From: Pallidibacillus pasinlerensis | Lineage (GTDB): Bacteria; Bacillota; Bacilli; Bacillales; Caldibacillaceae | Assembly (NCBI RefSeq): GCF_009996845.1 | Contig: NZ_JAACYS010000008.1 | Span: 1 to 64,000, forward strand | Direction: 5' to 3' | DNA: 64,000 bases | In this document: piece by piece, positions 18,549 through 27,668 of the stretch | Layout: each line of letters begins with the position of its first letter | Position numbering within the stretch: position 1 is the stretch's first letter | The notes under the pieces: generated by a model | What the model was told of the DNA's origin: nothing | What the model saw: only the letters and a program-made list of their open reading frames with translations | Database searches by the model: none | Made by a program: the position numbers and the translations under genes

Positions 18549-19790
18549 CTAGTTTTTCCTTAAAAAATCTTTATCAAAGCTTGTATCGGTTTGGCCTTCT
18601 TTTCGTTCGACTTTTATTCCCTTTTTAATAATATCATGCCCAAATTTTTCTCTTAATTGTTCAATTGTTTCTATTAATGGTTCTTCTTTAGCATCTTCTT
18701 CAAAAGTGAATAAATCAAGTTGTTTAACGACATGTTGTTCCTCAACGAGATCATTTCCTGTGATACCTAAAAGTCGAACAGGCGAGCCATCCCAATGTTT
18801 CATAAATATATGTTTTGCTTGATTGTATATATCTTGTTCTTCGCGGATTGGATTTTCTAACTTTTCACTTCTTGTTATTGTTTTACGATTTTTATATCGA
18901 ATCGTAATAGCTACATTTGTTGTAAAAACGTCTTTATTTTTTAATCGAGCTGAAACGGTGCGAGCAAGGGATTGTAAAATACTGAGCAAATCCTTTTCTG
19001 AAGTAATATCGCGAGGAAGTGTTGTTGAATTCCCGATACTTTTATAATCATTAATACTATCAGGATCAACTTTTCTTGGATCAAAGCCGTTTGCCCGCTC
19101 CTTTAATCGTATACCATTTATCCCTAACAAATTCTTTAGTTGAACATCATTTGCTTTTGCTAAATCCTCGATTTTTTTAATCCCTATTCCATTTAATTTC
19201 TCAGTTGTTTTTGCACCACAGCCATGCATTTCCGAAACGGGCATTGGCCATAATATTTTTGGAATATCTCTTTTACGAAGAACTGTAACGCCTAATGGTT
19301 TTTTCATATCTGATGCCATTTTAGCCAAAAATTTATTCGGTGCAATTCCAATCGAACATGGTAAATCCAATTCCTTTAGTAAACGGTTTTGAATATCTTG
19401 CGCTATTGAAACGGGATGTTTTTGTATATATTCAGTTATATCCATATATCCTTCATCAATGGATACAGGTTCAACTAAATCAGTATAGTCCCGTAACGTT
19501 TGGAATATTTTCTGAGAAAATATTCGATAACGATCAAAATTAGGTGGTAATACAATTAAATCAGGACATAATTTTTTCGCTTCCCAAAGTGGCATCGTTG
19601 TTTTGACACCAAACTTCCTCGCTTCATAACTACAAGTTACTATAATTCCTCTTCGTTCTTCTGGATTGCCTGCAATTGCTAACGGTTTACCCTTTAATGA
19701 AGGTTTGTACGCCATTTCTACTGAAGCATAGAAACTATTCATATCAACATGGAATATGACCCTTGCTCTGCTTTTCGTTTCATATCTCAT
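18549..19790 (-). CDS. dinB: DNA polymerase IV
   Basis: A Y-family polymerase (PolYA/YqjH type) of 413 residues. VIFHVDMNSFYASVE carries the first catalytic Asp and the steric tyrosine pair, and SIDEGYMDIT carries the Asp-Glu pair. The helix-hairpin-helix GCGAKTTEKLNGIGI and the little finger follow, then a clamp-binding QLDLFTFE motif near the C-terminus. TTG at 19808 is possible, but GAAGGTG precedes the ATG at 19790, so I use that. I see no LexA box directly upstream, so it may be constitutive. Confidence 0.93.
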   Translation of the reverse strand: MRYETKSRARVIFHVDMNSFYASVEMAYKPSLKGKPLAIAGNPEERRGIIVTCSYEARKFGVKTTMPLWEAKKLCPDLIVLPPNFDRYRIFSQKIFQTLRDYTDLVEPVSIDEGYMDITEYIQKHPVSIAQDIQNRLLKELDLPCSIGIAPNKFLAKMASDMKKPLGVTVLRKRDIPKILWPMPVSEMHGCGAKTTEKLNGIGIKKIEDLAKANDVQLKNLLGINGIRLKERANGFDPRKVDPDSINDYKSIGNSTTLPRDITSEKDLLSILQSLARTVSARLKNKDVFTTNVAITIRYKNRKTITRSEKLENPIREEQDIYNQAKHIFMKHWDGSPVRLLGITGNDLVEEQHVVKQLDLFTFEEDAKEEPLIETIEQLREKFGHDIIKKGIKVERKEGQTDTSFDKDFLRKN

Positions 19791-19842
19791 CGTTTTCACC
19801 TTCAACAAATGATTTGCTTCACATGGGTAATTTTACCAGAAG

Positions 19843-20964
19843 TTACTTTTTGTTTACAGTCTCGATAATTGCTAATACCATTTCTGCTAATTTATTTAAT
19901 TCTTTAACCGGAATCCTTTCTTTTGTCGTATGAATCTCCTCATAACCGACACCTAACACGACAGTTGGAATACCAAAGCCAGCGATGACGTTACCATCAC
20001 TTCCCCCACCGCTTTTAATTAGTTTTGGTGTACGTCCGATTTTTTCAGCCGCCTTTTGTGCAATTTGAACAACTTCATCTTCTGGACCAAATTTGAAGGA
20101 TGGATACATTACTTTTACTTCAACCTCTGCTTTTGCCCCCATTTCTGCTGCCGTTTCTTCAAACGCCTTCTTCATTGCATCAATTTGTTTATTTAATTTT
20201 TCTTGTACAAGTGAGCGAGCTTCTGCAAAAATATATGCTTTTTCTGTAACGATATTTGTTGCTTGACCACCTTCAAAACGACCGATATTGGCTGTCGTTT
20301 CTTCATCAATGCGTCCTAAAGGCATTTTTGAAATAGCTTTAGCTGCCACTTGGATTGCTGAAATTCCCTTTTCAGGTGCAACACCGGCATGGGCACTTTT
20401 GCCAGTTATTGTTACATTAATTTTTGCTTGTGTTGGTGCAGCAACAACAATTGTTCCAACTTCACCATCACTATCAAGTGCATAACCATATTTTGCATTT
20501 ATGTATGAAGGTTCTAGCGCTTTTGCCCCAACTAATCCTGATTCTTCACCAACGGTAATAATGAACTGAATATCGCCGTGTTCAATATTATTTTCTTTTA
20601 AAATTTGAATAACTTCTAACATTACAGCTAAACCAGCTTTATCATCAGCACCGAGGATTGTTGTTCCATCTGATTTTACATACCCATCTTCTACAATAGG
20701 TTTAACACCTTTCCCTGGCACAACCGTGTCCATATGAGATGTAAAATAGATTGGATCAGCTTGTTCATTCGTTCCTTTTAGAGTACAAATTAAATTGTTT
20801 GCTCCATGACCTGTTTTTTCTTTAGCATTATCTTCAACGACTTCTAATCCGAGTTCGGTAAACTTTTGCTTTAAAACTTCAGCAATTTTACCTTCATCCT
20901 TCGTTTCGGAGTCGATTTGTACAAGTTCTAAAAATTCATTTAATAATCTTGTCTCATTAATCAT
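19843..20964 (-). CDS. M20-family peptidase, PepT-like (YqjE)
   Basis: A 373-residue zinc aminopeptidase-like protein. Metal ligands are visible in FTSHMDTVVPG, LGADDKAGLA, VGEESGLVGAK and YALDSDGE, with the last His in IHTTKERI. The dimerisation domain occupies about residues 180-290. It resembles tripeptidase T, but this shorter subgroup has no firmly assigned substrate. It precedes dinB on the same strand with a 35-base gap, as in the B. subtilis yqjE region. Confidence 0.88.
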   Translation of the reverse strand: MINETRLLNEFLELVQIDSETKDEGKIAEVLKQKFTELGLEVVEDNAKEKTGHGANNLICTLKGTNEQADPIYFTSHMDTVVPGKGVKPIVEDGYVKSDGTTILGADDKAGLAVMLEVIQILKENNIEHGDIQFIITVGEESGLVGAKALEPSYINAKYGYALDSDGEVGTIVVAAPTQAKINVTITGKSAHAGVAPEKGISAIQVAAKAISKMPLGRIDEETTANIGRFEGGQATNIVTEKAYIFAEARSLVQEKLNKQIDAMKKAFEETAAEMGAKAEVEVKVMYPSFKFGPEDEVVQIAQKAAEKIGRTPKLIKSGGGSDGNVIAGFGIPTVVLGVGYEEIHTTKERIPVKELNKLAEMVLAIIETVNKK

Positions 20965-21091
20965 GCTAACCCTCCATTCTATTAAGTCTAGTATACACTG
21001 TTTTTACCAAAGCCTTCAATTCTTAATTATTGAATAAAACGGTAATTTAAAAAATACCATTAATATTATTGTTTGAATAGTATACGTGTAC

Positions 21092-21123
21092 AAAAAATGC
21101 CTCCAATATAGGAGGCATTTTTT
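21092..21123 (-). terminator. Intrinsic terminator of the epimerase-carboxylase operon
   Basis: A perfect 13-bp stem, AAAAAATGCCTCC (21092-21104) with GGAGGCATTTTTT (21111-21123), overlaps the carboxylase stop codon. The arms themselves supply T-runs in both directions. Confidence 0.9.
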
Positions 21124-22678
21124 ATAATGGTATATTCCCGTGTTTTTTCTTTGGGCGATCTTCTTTTTTGTTTCTTAACATATCTAATGCTTGGACAAGT
21201 TTAATTCGAGTTTCGCGTGGATCAATGACATCATCGACCATACCCATTTTCGCAGCAACATAAGGATTGGCAAACTTATCACGATATTCTTTAATCTTTT
21301 GTGCGCGAGTTTCTTCCGGATTCGGACTATTATTAATTTCTTTTGCAAAAATAATATTTGCCGCTCCTTCTGGCCCCATTACCGCAATTTCAGCATTTGG
21401 CCAAGCAAACACTAAATCGGCACCAATTGCTTTACTATTTAATGCAACATATGCTCCACCATATGCTTTTCTCGTAATAACAGTTATTTTCGGTACAGTA
21501 GCTTCGGAATAAGCATAAAGTATTTTTGCTCCGTGACGAATAATTCCACCGTGTTCTTGTTTTACGCCAGGGAAAAAGCCTGTAACATCTTCAAATGTGA
21601 TAATTGGAATATTAAATGAATCACAGAAACGAATAAAACGGGCCGTTTTATCAGAGGAATCAATATCGAGTCCTCCTGCTAGAATCTTTGGCTGGTTACA
21701 AACAAGCCCTACTACTTCTCCTCTTATTCTACCAAACCCAACGATAATGTTTTTTGCAAAATCCTTTTGAACCTCTAAAAATGACCCTGGATCGACTACT
21801 TGTTCAATGACTTTTTTCATATCATAAGGACGGACAGTGTCAAAAGGTACTATATCAGGTAAATCTGGACGATAATCATCATTTTCTTCAAAAGATATGG
21901 CAGGTGGTTTTTCTTCATTATTACCTGGTAAGTATGATAATAATGTCCGTACTAAAAGAAGCGCTTCTTCCTCATTTTTAGCACTAAAATGACTATTACC
22001 GCTAATCGCACTATGTACTTTCGCTCCACCTAAATCCTCAGAACTAATTTTTTCCCCAGTAACTGTTTCAATTACTTTTGGTCCTGTGATAAACATTTGA
22101 CTCGTTTTTTCAACCATAATAACAAAGTCGGTAATTGCTGGTGAATAAACTGCTCCTCCGGCACATGGACCCATAATTACGGATATTTGTGGTACAACAC
22201 CAGAATAAATGGAATTTCGGTAGAAAACATGGCCGTAACCGTCTAAAGAAACAACTCCCTCTTGTATTCTCGCTCCACCTGAATCATTTAATCCAATGAT
22301 AGGTACTCCATTTTTCGCAGCCAAATCCATAATATTAGCAATTTTCTTTGCGTGCATTTCTCCAAGTGCTCCACCGAATACAGTAAAGTCTTGAGAGAAT
22401 AAATAGATTGGTCGCCCATTTATTTTAGCAAAACCGGTAACAACTCCATCTCCAGGTCCTTTACCAAGATCAGGTGAACGGTGTTCTATAAACGGATTAA
22501 GCTCAACAAAAGAACCTTCATCAACTAAAATATCAATTCTCTCTCTTGCTGTTAGCTTCCCCTTTTCATGTTGCTTATCAATTCGTTCTACCCCTCCACC
22601 AAGTTCTATTTCTGTTCGTTTATCATATAACTCATGAATTTTATCATAAATATCCTGTTGTCTTTTTATATCAATCAT
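21122..22678 (-). CDS. Acyl-CoA carboxylase beta (carboxyltransferase) subunit, propionyl-CoA type
   Basis: A 518-residue carboxyltransferase of the PccB/YqjD/MmdA family. It has the two crotonase-like halves, with acyl-CoA and biotin loops at GGALGEMHAKKI, NDSGGARIQEG, GPCAGGAVYSPA and YGGAYVALNSK. It would transfer CO2 between carboxybiotin and propionyl-CoA, giving methylmalonyl-CoA. AAAGGGGAG precedes the ATG at 22678, which I prefer to the ATG at 22705. It lies downstream of the epimerase in one operon. No dedicated biotin carboxylase/BCCP partner, and no decarboxylase membrane subunits, are visible nearby. Confidence 0.9.
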   Translation of the reverse strand: MIDIKRQQDIYDKIHELYDKRTEIELGGGVERIDKQHEKGKLTARERIDILVDEGSFVELNPFIEHRSPDLGKGPGDGVVTGFAKINGRPIYLFSQDFTVFGGALGEMHAKKIANIMDLAAKNGVPIIGLNDSGGARIQEGVVSLDGYGHVFYRNSIYSGVVPQISVIMGPCAGGAVYSPAITDFVIMVEKTSQMFITGPKVIETVTGEKISSEDLGGAKVHSAISGNSHFSAKNEEEALLLVRTLLSYLPGNNEEKPPAISFEENDDYRPDLPDIVPFDTVRPYDMKKVIEQVVDPGSFLEVQKDFAKNIIVGFGRIRGEVVGLVCNQPKILAGGLDIDSSDKTARFIRFCDSFNIPIITFEDVTGFFPGVKQEHGGIIRHGAKILYAYSEATVPKITVITRKAYGGAYVALNSKAIGADLVFAWPNAEIAVMGPEGAANIIFAKEINNSPNPEETRAQKIKEYRDKFANPYVAAKMGMVDDVIDPRETRIKLVQALDMLRNKKEDRPKKKHGNIPL

Positions 22679-22717
22679 TTCCGTCTCCCCTTTGTTTGTG
22701 AACAATCTATTTAAATA

Positions 22718-23122
22718 TTAATCTTCTTTATGTTGACAAAGTTCATATAAAACGCCCCCACAAGATTTTGGATGGATGAATGAAACTAGTGCATCCCCTG
22801 CACCAATTCTTGGACTTTCATTGATGAGACGTAATTTTTCATCCTTTAAATATTTAATATCTTGCTCAATATTTTCTGTTTTTATGGCAATATGATGAAT
22901 CCCTTCTCCTCTTTTTTCTATAAACTTATAAACAGTACTATTTTCATCCGTTGGTTCTAGTAATTCAATTTTACAATTAATCGCATCAATAAAAGCGACT
23001 TTTACCCTTTGCTCTTCAACAACCTCTGTCCCAATATGTTTGAATTGCAATATATCTGTATAAAATGGTAGTGCTTCATCAATTGATTTCACTGCAATTC
23101 CAATATGATCAATCCCCTGCAT
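22718..23122 (-). CDS. mce: Methylmalonyl-CoA epimerase
   Basis: A 134-residue VOC-superfamily epimerase that interconverts (2S)- and (2R)-methylmalonyl-CoA. Metal ligands are seen in IDHIGIAVKS (His), GIHHIAIKT (His) and GGVLYELCQ (Glu). It is the first gene of an operon with the carboxylase beta subunit and is 6 kb from the mutase operon, so it bridges carboxylase and mutase. Paired palindromes lie at its promoter. Confidence 0.93.
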   Translation of the reverse strand: MQGIDHIGIAVKSIDEALPFYTDILQFKHIGTEVVEEQRVKVAFIDAINCKIELLEPTDENSTVYKFIEKRGEGIHHIAIKTENIEQDIKYLKDEKLRLINESPRIGAGDALVSFIHPKSCGGVLYELCQHKED

Positions 23123-23147
23123 ACATAATTCCCCCTAAAAAAACAGT

Positions 23148-23192
23148 TTGTTATACAACAAAAATATATTGTTATAATACATTTATTATAAC
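23148..23192 (-). promoter_or_regulatory. Promoter with two palindromic operator candidates upstream of mce
   Basis: A 14-base palindrome TTGTTATACAACAA (23148-23161) lies close to a second inverted repeat with perfect 9-base arms, GTTATAATA and TATTATAAC (23171-23192). On the minus strand the second contains an extended -10, TGTTATAAT. GTTATA occurs three times. A repressor covering the promoter is a reasonable inference; the regulator is unknown. Confidence 0.45.
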
Positions 23193-23285
23193 AGAATAAT
23201 TAATTATTTTAAATTATTTAAATTGACGAAAAATAAAACCACTAATTTTAAATAAAAAGAATATAATAAGGAAATAAAAGCATGC

Positions 23286-23314
23286 TTGTTCGTAGGATAA
23301 ATTCAAGTTAAAAT
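23286..23314 (+). promoter_or_regulatory. Predicted promoter of the Prli42-like gene
   Basis: TTGTTC (23286-23291) and TAAAAT (23309-23314) have a 17-base spacer, about 20 bases before the GGAGG ribosome-binding site. Confidence 0.45.
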
Positions 23315-23349
23315 ATATGTTAGAGTTAAGACAGTGGAGGTCATTTATC

Positions 23350-23445
23350 ATGAGAAATAAAAAGCTTCGTAAAATTATCGTATATTTAATGATTTTTGCA
23401 ATGGTTGCTACAACAATTCTTACTGGACTTTCAATGTTCTTGTAA
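23350..23445 (+). CDS. prli42: Prli42-type stressosome-associated membrane microprotein
   Basis: A 31-residue protein: basic start MRNKKLRK, then one membrane helix (IIVYLMIFAMVATTILTGL) and SMFL at the end. This matches from memory the Listeria/Bacillus Prli42 miniprotein, which tethers the stressosome scaffold RsbR to the membrane. GTGGAGG is ten bases before the ATG, a promoter lies upstream and a terminator downstream, so it is a complete single-gene unit. Most gene callers miss it for length, and an antisense frame at 23214-23450 is a shadow. Stressosome genes are not in this window. Confidence 0.85.
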   Translation: MRNKKLRKIIVYLMIFAMVATTILTGLSMFL

Positions 23446-23461
23446 ACCAATCTTTAAGCGG

Positions 23462-23497
23462 GTCATTTATCCTCCTAAGGGTAAATGACTCCTTTTT
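23462..23497 (+). terminator. Intrinsic terminator of the Prli42-like gene
   Basis: Stem GTCATTTATCC (23462-23472) pairs with GGGTAAATGAC (23479-23489) with one G-T pair, followed by CTCCTTTTT. It overlaps the end of the convergent transpeptidase gene. Confidence 0.8.
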
Positions 23498-23996
23498 CGA
23501 TTCCTATTTGCTCAAAACTTTTCCATGTTTTTGTAATAAAAACTTTAGTACCAATTGGAACAAATTCAAATAATTCTTCTACATCTTCATTACGCAAACG
23601 AATACAACCTAAAGAAACATAATAACCAATAGAATATGGTCTATTTGTTCCATGAATTCCATAAGTTCTACCATCTGTGTCAAGTGCATCAAAACCAATC
23701 CATCTTGTTCCAAGTGGATTTTCAGGCAATCCACCTGATATATTTAATTTTCGATAATATGGATTGATCGCTTTAACCGTTACAGTAAACAAACCTTCCG
23801 GAGTTAGATCATCTGTTTTTCCTGTTGCAGCTTTATAAACTTTTTTGACCTCACCGTCTTTAATAAATGCAACTTGATTTATTTCTTTATTTACTATAAT
23901 AAAAGGATCACCTGCTAGAGAGGGACCGATTGGCCACAAAGGTGAAATGCTTATGATTGAAAATAATATAAATATCAATGATTTCAATTTATCCAC
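23475..23996 (-). CDS. Secreted L,D-transpeptidase, YkuD family
   Basis: A 173-residue exported protein with a signal peptide ending near PSLA and a single YkuD catalytic domain. The active-site block has the His in GIHGTNRPYS and the nucleophilic Cys in SLGCIRLRNED, which matches HGT...S.GC.R. It probably forms 3-3 cross-links or attaches groups in cell-wall peptidoglycan. No LysM domain is seen. The start is uncertain: GTG at 23996 has a poor ribosome-binding site, while TTG at 23987 has GGTGG five bases upstream, inside a hairpin arm. It is convergent with the Prli42-like gene. Confidence 0.85.
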   Translation of the reverse strand: MDKLKSLIFILFSIISISPLWPIGPSLAGDPFIIVNKEINQVAFIKDGEVKKVYKAATGKTDDLTPEGLFTVTVKAINPYYRKLNISGGLPENPLGTRWIGFDALDTDGRTYGIHGTNRPYSIGYYVSLGCIRLRNEDVEELFEFVPIGTKVFITKTWKSFEQIGIEKGVIYP

Positions 23997-24032
23997 CAGC
24001 CTTTTTATTATTATGAATCAAAACTGGTGGAT
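23991..24032 (+). terminator. Hairpin between brxB and the transpeptidase gene
   Basis: Perfect arms ATCCACCAG (23991-23999) and CTGGTGGAT (24024-24032) are followed by TTATTTTTT on the plus strand only. On the minus strand one arm carries GGTGG just before the transpeptidase start. It may stop plus-strand read-through toward brxB, or mask the transpeptidase ribosome-binding site. Confidence 0.5.
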
Positions 24033-24041
24033 TTATTTTTT

Positions 24042-24479
24042 CTAAATTTCCTCACAATATTTTTCAAACAATTTCTGTAACTTTTCTATTACTTGAAAAG
24101 GTGTATGTCCTTCAATTTCATGACGTTCTACCATAGCGCATATTATTCCATCTTTTAATAGAGCAAAAGATGGTGAAGATGGTGGATAATCTTCAAAATA
24201 ACTCCTAGCCTGATCTGTTGCTTCTTTATCTTGTCCAGCAAATACAGTAACTAAATAGTCTGGTCTGGCATCATAGTCAAGGGCATATTTCGCTGCTGGC
24301 CGAGCAATACTTCCAGCACAACCGCAAGTAGAGTTAATCATTACCAATGTAGTTCCTTTTCTTTGTAAAGCTTTATCAACTTCTTCACGGGTGCGTAATT
24401 CTTCGTAGCCTGCTTCGAGTATTTCTTTTCTCGCTTGTTCAATATAATCATTCATCAAAATATTAAATTGTCCTGACAT
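24042..24479 (-). CDS. brxB: Bacilliredoxin BrxB (YqiW)
   Basis: A 145-residue thioredoxin-like protein with the family's CXC motif in [14 protein letters not shown] (near residue 54). Bacilliredoxins remove bacillithiol from S-bacillithiolated proteins. Other family blocks are [26 protein letters not shown] and VERHEIEGH. Length and sequence closely follow B. subtilis YqiW. It lies just after meaB, probably as the tail of the mutase operon. Its presence implies the organism makes bacillithiol. Confidence 0.93.
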   Translation of the reverse strand: MSGQFNILMNDYIEQARKEILEAGYEELRTREEVDKALQRKGTTLVMINSTCGCAGSIARPAAKYALDYDARPDYLVTVFAGQDKEATDQARSYFEDYPPSSPSFALLKDGIICAMVERHEIEGHTPFQVIEKLQKLFEKYCEEI

Positions 24480-24497
24480 GGTTGAATCACTCCAGTT

Positions 24498-25514
24498 TTA
24501 ATGTTCCTGATTAAAATAAGCGGATAATAAATTTTCCACAGCGATCGATACAGGTAATTTACCCTTTTCAACATTTCGCTTTACAATCGGTAATTGTTCT
24601 TTTACTAGTTCATGTTGGAAGAAGGATTGCTCAAGTCGTTCTTTGATCGAAGTAATTAACCAATCTATCGTTTGTTCTCTTCTTCTTGTATAAAACACAC
24701 CCGATTTTTTCGTATCAGCAAAAAACTTCGTAATAAGTTCCCAAATTTCGTTAATTCCTTCACCGGTAATAGATGAACAAGCAACAGCTTTTGTTCCCCA
24801 TCCGTCTGTTGCTTGTTTTAACAACCGTAAAATCTGATTGTACTCATTTCTTGTTTTTAATGCTTTTTCTTTATTGTCACCATCTGCTTTCGTAACAATG
24901 ATGGCATCAACAAGTTCCATAATTCCTTTTTTCATACCTTGTAAGTCGTCACCAGCACCCGTAATCGTTAACAATAAAAACATATCAACCATTGTCCGAA
25001 CATCGACTTCGCTCTGACCGACACCTACAGTTTCAACAAGAATCATATCAAAGCCTGCCGCTTCACATAATAAAATTGTCTCCCTCGTTTTACGATGAAC
25101 TCCACCTAAGTTTCCACCCGATGGAGAAGGGCGAATAAAGGCATTCTCTTCACGAGAAAGCTTTTCCATTCGAGTCTTATCTCCTAATATACTGCCTTGT
25201 GAAAGAGTGGAAGAAGGGTCAATTGCAAGAACTGCCACCTTCTTTCCCATTTTACAAAGTTCCGTTCCAAATCGTTCAATAAAAGTACTTTTGCCAGCAC
25301 CAGGAACTCCTGTGATTCCGATTCTCATTGATTTTCCCGTTAGTGGTAATATTTCTTGTAATAATTGTTGACCGGCACGAAAATGATCAAGATTATTACT
25401 TTCAATTAATGTAATTGCCTTTGCTAAAATTGTACGATCGCCTGCTTTAATTCCTTCAACATATTCTTGAATTGGTATAGGTTTTTTTTTCTTATGAAAC
25501 CGTTTTGCAACCAT
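24498..25514 (-). CDS. meaB: Methylmalonyl-CoA mutase-associated GTPase MeaB
   Basis: A 338-residue G3E-family P-loop GTPase, the chaperone that guards and reloads the adenosylcobalamin cofactor of methylmalonyl-CoA mutase. Walker A is GVPGAGKST near residue 69, followed by AIDPSST, ETVGVGQSE and the base-specificity motif TKADGDN. An N-terminal helical and a C-terminal dimerisation segment are present. It begins three bases after the large mutase subunit stops, so it is co-translated with its client. Confidence 0.95.
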   Translation of the reverse strand: MVAKRFHKKKKPIPIQEYVEGIKAGDRTILAKAITLIESNNLDHFRAGQQLLQEILPLTGKSMRIGITGVPGAGKSTFIERFGTELCKMGKKVAVLAIDPSSTLSQGSILGDKTRMEKLSREENAFIRPSPSGGNLGGVHRKTRETILLCEAAGFDMILVETVGVGQSEVDVRTMVDMFLLLTITGAGDDLQGMKKGIMELVDAIIVTKADGDNKEKALKTRNEYNQILRLLKQATDGWGTKAVACSSITGEGINEIWELITKFFADTKKSGVFYTRRREQTIDWLITSIKERLEQSFFQHELVKEQLPIVKRNVEKGKLPVSIAVENLLSAYFNQEH

Positions 25515-25517
25515 GAC

Positions 25518-27668
25518 TTAGTTCACTTCCTCATAGCCGAGTCGCTTATAAATTTCCTCCAGTACAGTCTTGGCTGCTTCAGGTATAATTGTTCCAGGCC
25601 CAAAAATTGCTGACGCACCATTTTCCAATAAAAATTCATAATCTTTAGCAGGAATTACTCCGCCGACGATGACAACGATATCTTCTCGACCTAACTTTTT
25701 CAATTCCTCAACGAGTTGTGGTAAAAATGTTTTATGTCCACCAGCAAGGGAGCTCATACCAATGGCATGAACATCATTTTCCACCGCTTGTCTTGCTGTT
25801 TCTTCTGGTGTTTGGAAAAGCGGACCGATATCAACATCAAAGCCCATGTCAGCATAAGCAGTAGATACTACTTTAGCTCCACGGTCATGACCGTCTTGAC
25901 CAATTTTCGCCATTAATAATCGTGGTCGTCTTCCTTCTAATTCAGCAAATTCGTCCGTCATTTTTTTGATTTCTTCAATTGTTTTTTTATCTCCGTAAGC
26001 ATTACTATAAACACCACTAATTGAGCGGATTGCTGCTCGGTGTCTACCACTAACTTTTTCAATTGCCATTGAAATTTCTCCTAAAGTCGCTCGTTTTCTT
26101 GCTGCTTCAACAGATAATTCAAGTAAATTACCTTCACCTGTTTCTGCAGCTTTTGTAAGATTTTCAAGAGCTTCTTGTACCGCCTCTTCATCCCGAGATT
26201 GCTTTAATTGTTGTAAACGTTCAAGCTGTTTTTCACGAACTTTCGTATTGTCAATCGCTAAAATATCAATTGGTTCTTCATCTTCGACTTGGTATATATT
26301 TACACCAATAATTTTTTCTTTACCAGAATCGATCATTGCTTGACGTTTTGCTGCTGCTTCTTCAATTTTTAATTTTGGTAAACCTTGTTCAATCGCTTTT
26401 GTCATTCCGCCTAATTGTTCAATTACTTCAATATGCTTCCATGCTTTTTCTATCAATTCATTCGTTAATGATTCCACATAATAGGAACCAGCCCACGGAT
26501 CAACTGTATGGGTAATTCCTGTTTCTTCTTGTAAATATAATTGTGTATTTCTTGCAATGCGTGCAGAAAAATCTGTCGGTAAAGCAATCGCTTCATCTAA
26601 GGCATTCGTATGGAGTGATTGGGTATGTCCCATTGCCGCTGCATGGGCTTCAATTAATGTCCTTGTAACATTGTTAAATGGATCTTGTTCTGTTAAACTC
26701 CACCCCGAAGTTTGTGAGTGGGTTCTTAATGCAAGAGATTTAGGATTTTTCGGATTAAATTGACTCATTAATTTAGCCCAAATAAATCTTGCTGCACGAA
26801 GTTTCGCCACTTCCATAAAGTAATTCATACCAATGCCCCAGAAAAAGCTTAGACGTGGTGCAAAGGAATCAATATCAATTCCAGCTTGTAAACCAGTGCG
26901 AACATATTCCAAACCATCCGCTAAAGTATAAGCGAGCTCTAAATCTGCTGGTGCCCCTGCTTCTTGCATATGGTACCCAGAAATACTTATGCTATTGAAC
27001 TTTGGCATATGTTTAGATGTATACGCAAAAATATCAGAAATGATTCGCATTGACATTTTTGGTGGATAAATATACGTATTACGTACCATATATTCTTTTA
27101 AAATATCATTTTGTATTGTACCGGATAGTTTTTCTTGAGGAACTCCTTGCTCCTCTGCAGTAACAATGTAAAAGGCCATAATCGGAAGTACGGCGCCATT
27201 CATTGTCATCGAAACAGACATTTGATCAAGCGGAATATTATTAAATAAGACTTTCATATCTAAAATAGAATCAATCGCCACACCAGCTTTTCCAACATCA
27301 CCAACAACCCGAGGATGATCTGAATCATAACCACGATGTGTAGGTAAGTCAAATGCAACTGATAAGCCTTTTTGTCCCATTTTTAAATTTCGTAAATAAA
27401 AGGCATTACTCTCTTCCGCGGTTGAAAAACCTGCATATTGACGAATCGTCCACGGTCGATTTACATACATCATCGGATATGGACCTCGTGTATAAGGAGG
27501 GAGACCAGGTAAACTATCAAGATGTTTTACATTAGCTATATCTTTTTCCGTATATTCGGATTTTATAGTAATATTTTCATATGTTTTGAATGTTTCAATG
27601 TTAGTTGATGATGTGGCGACTTTGTTATTTTCTTCAAACAATTGAATTTTATTAAACTCCGGTCTCAT
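25518..27668 (-). CDS. mutB: Methylmalonyl-CoA mutase, large (catalytic) subunit
   Basis: A 716-residue adenosylcobalamin enzyme that rearranges (R)-methylmalonyl-CoA to succinyl-CoA. The substrate barrel fills the first 550 residues ([48 protein letters not shown]). The B12 domain has the lower-ligand motif DGHDRGAKV (D-x-H-x-x-G) with later GG loops (SSLAGGH, VIVGGV). Together with MutA it forms the heterodimer. It overlaps mutA by 17 bases and has AGGAGGGG before its ATG. Confidence 0.96.
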   Translation of the reverse strand: MRPEFNKIQLFEENNKVATSSTNIETFKTYENITIKSEYTEKDIANVKHLDSLPGLPPYTRGPYPMMYVNRPWTIRQYAGFSTAEESNAFYLRNLKMGQKGLSVAFDLPTHRGYDSDHPRVVGDVGKAGVAIDSILDMKVLFNNIPLDQMSVSMTMNGAVLPIMAFYIVTAEEQGVPQEKLSGTIQNDILKEYMVRNTYIYPPKMSMRIISDIFAYTSKHMPKFNSISISGYHMQEAGAPADLELAYTLADGLEYVRTGLQAGIDIDSFAPRLSFFWGIGMNYFMEVAKLRAARFIWAKLMSQFNPKNPKSLALRTHSQTSGWSLTEQDPFNNVTRTLIEAHAAAMGHTQSLHTNALDEAIALPTDFSARIARNTQLYLQEETGITHTVDPWAGSYYVESLTNELIEKAWKHIEVIEQLGGMTKAIEQGLPKLKIEEAAAKRQAMIDSGKEKIIGVNIYQVEDEEPIDILAIDNTKVREKQLERLQQLKQSRDEEAVQEALENLTKAAETGEGNLLELSVEAARKRATLGEISMAIEKVSGRHRAAIRSISGVYSNAYGDKKTIEEIKKMTDEFAELEGRRPRLLMAKIGQDGHDRGAKVVSTAYADMGFDVDIGPLFQTPEETARQAVENDVHAIGMSSLAGGHKTFLPQLVEELKKLGREDIVVIVGGVIPAKDYEFLLENGASAIFGPGTIIPEAAKTVLEEIYKRLGYEEVN

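Noticed and set aside
23214-23450. 78-codon minus-strand open frame
   Set aside because: It is antisense to the well-formed Prli42-like gene and its promoter, and has no Shine-Dalgarno.
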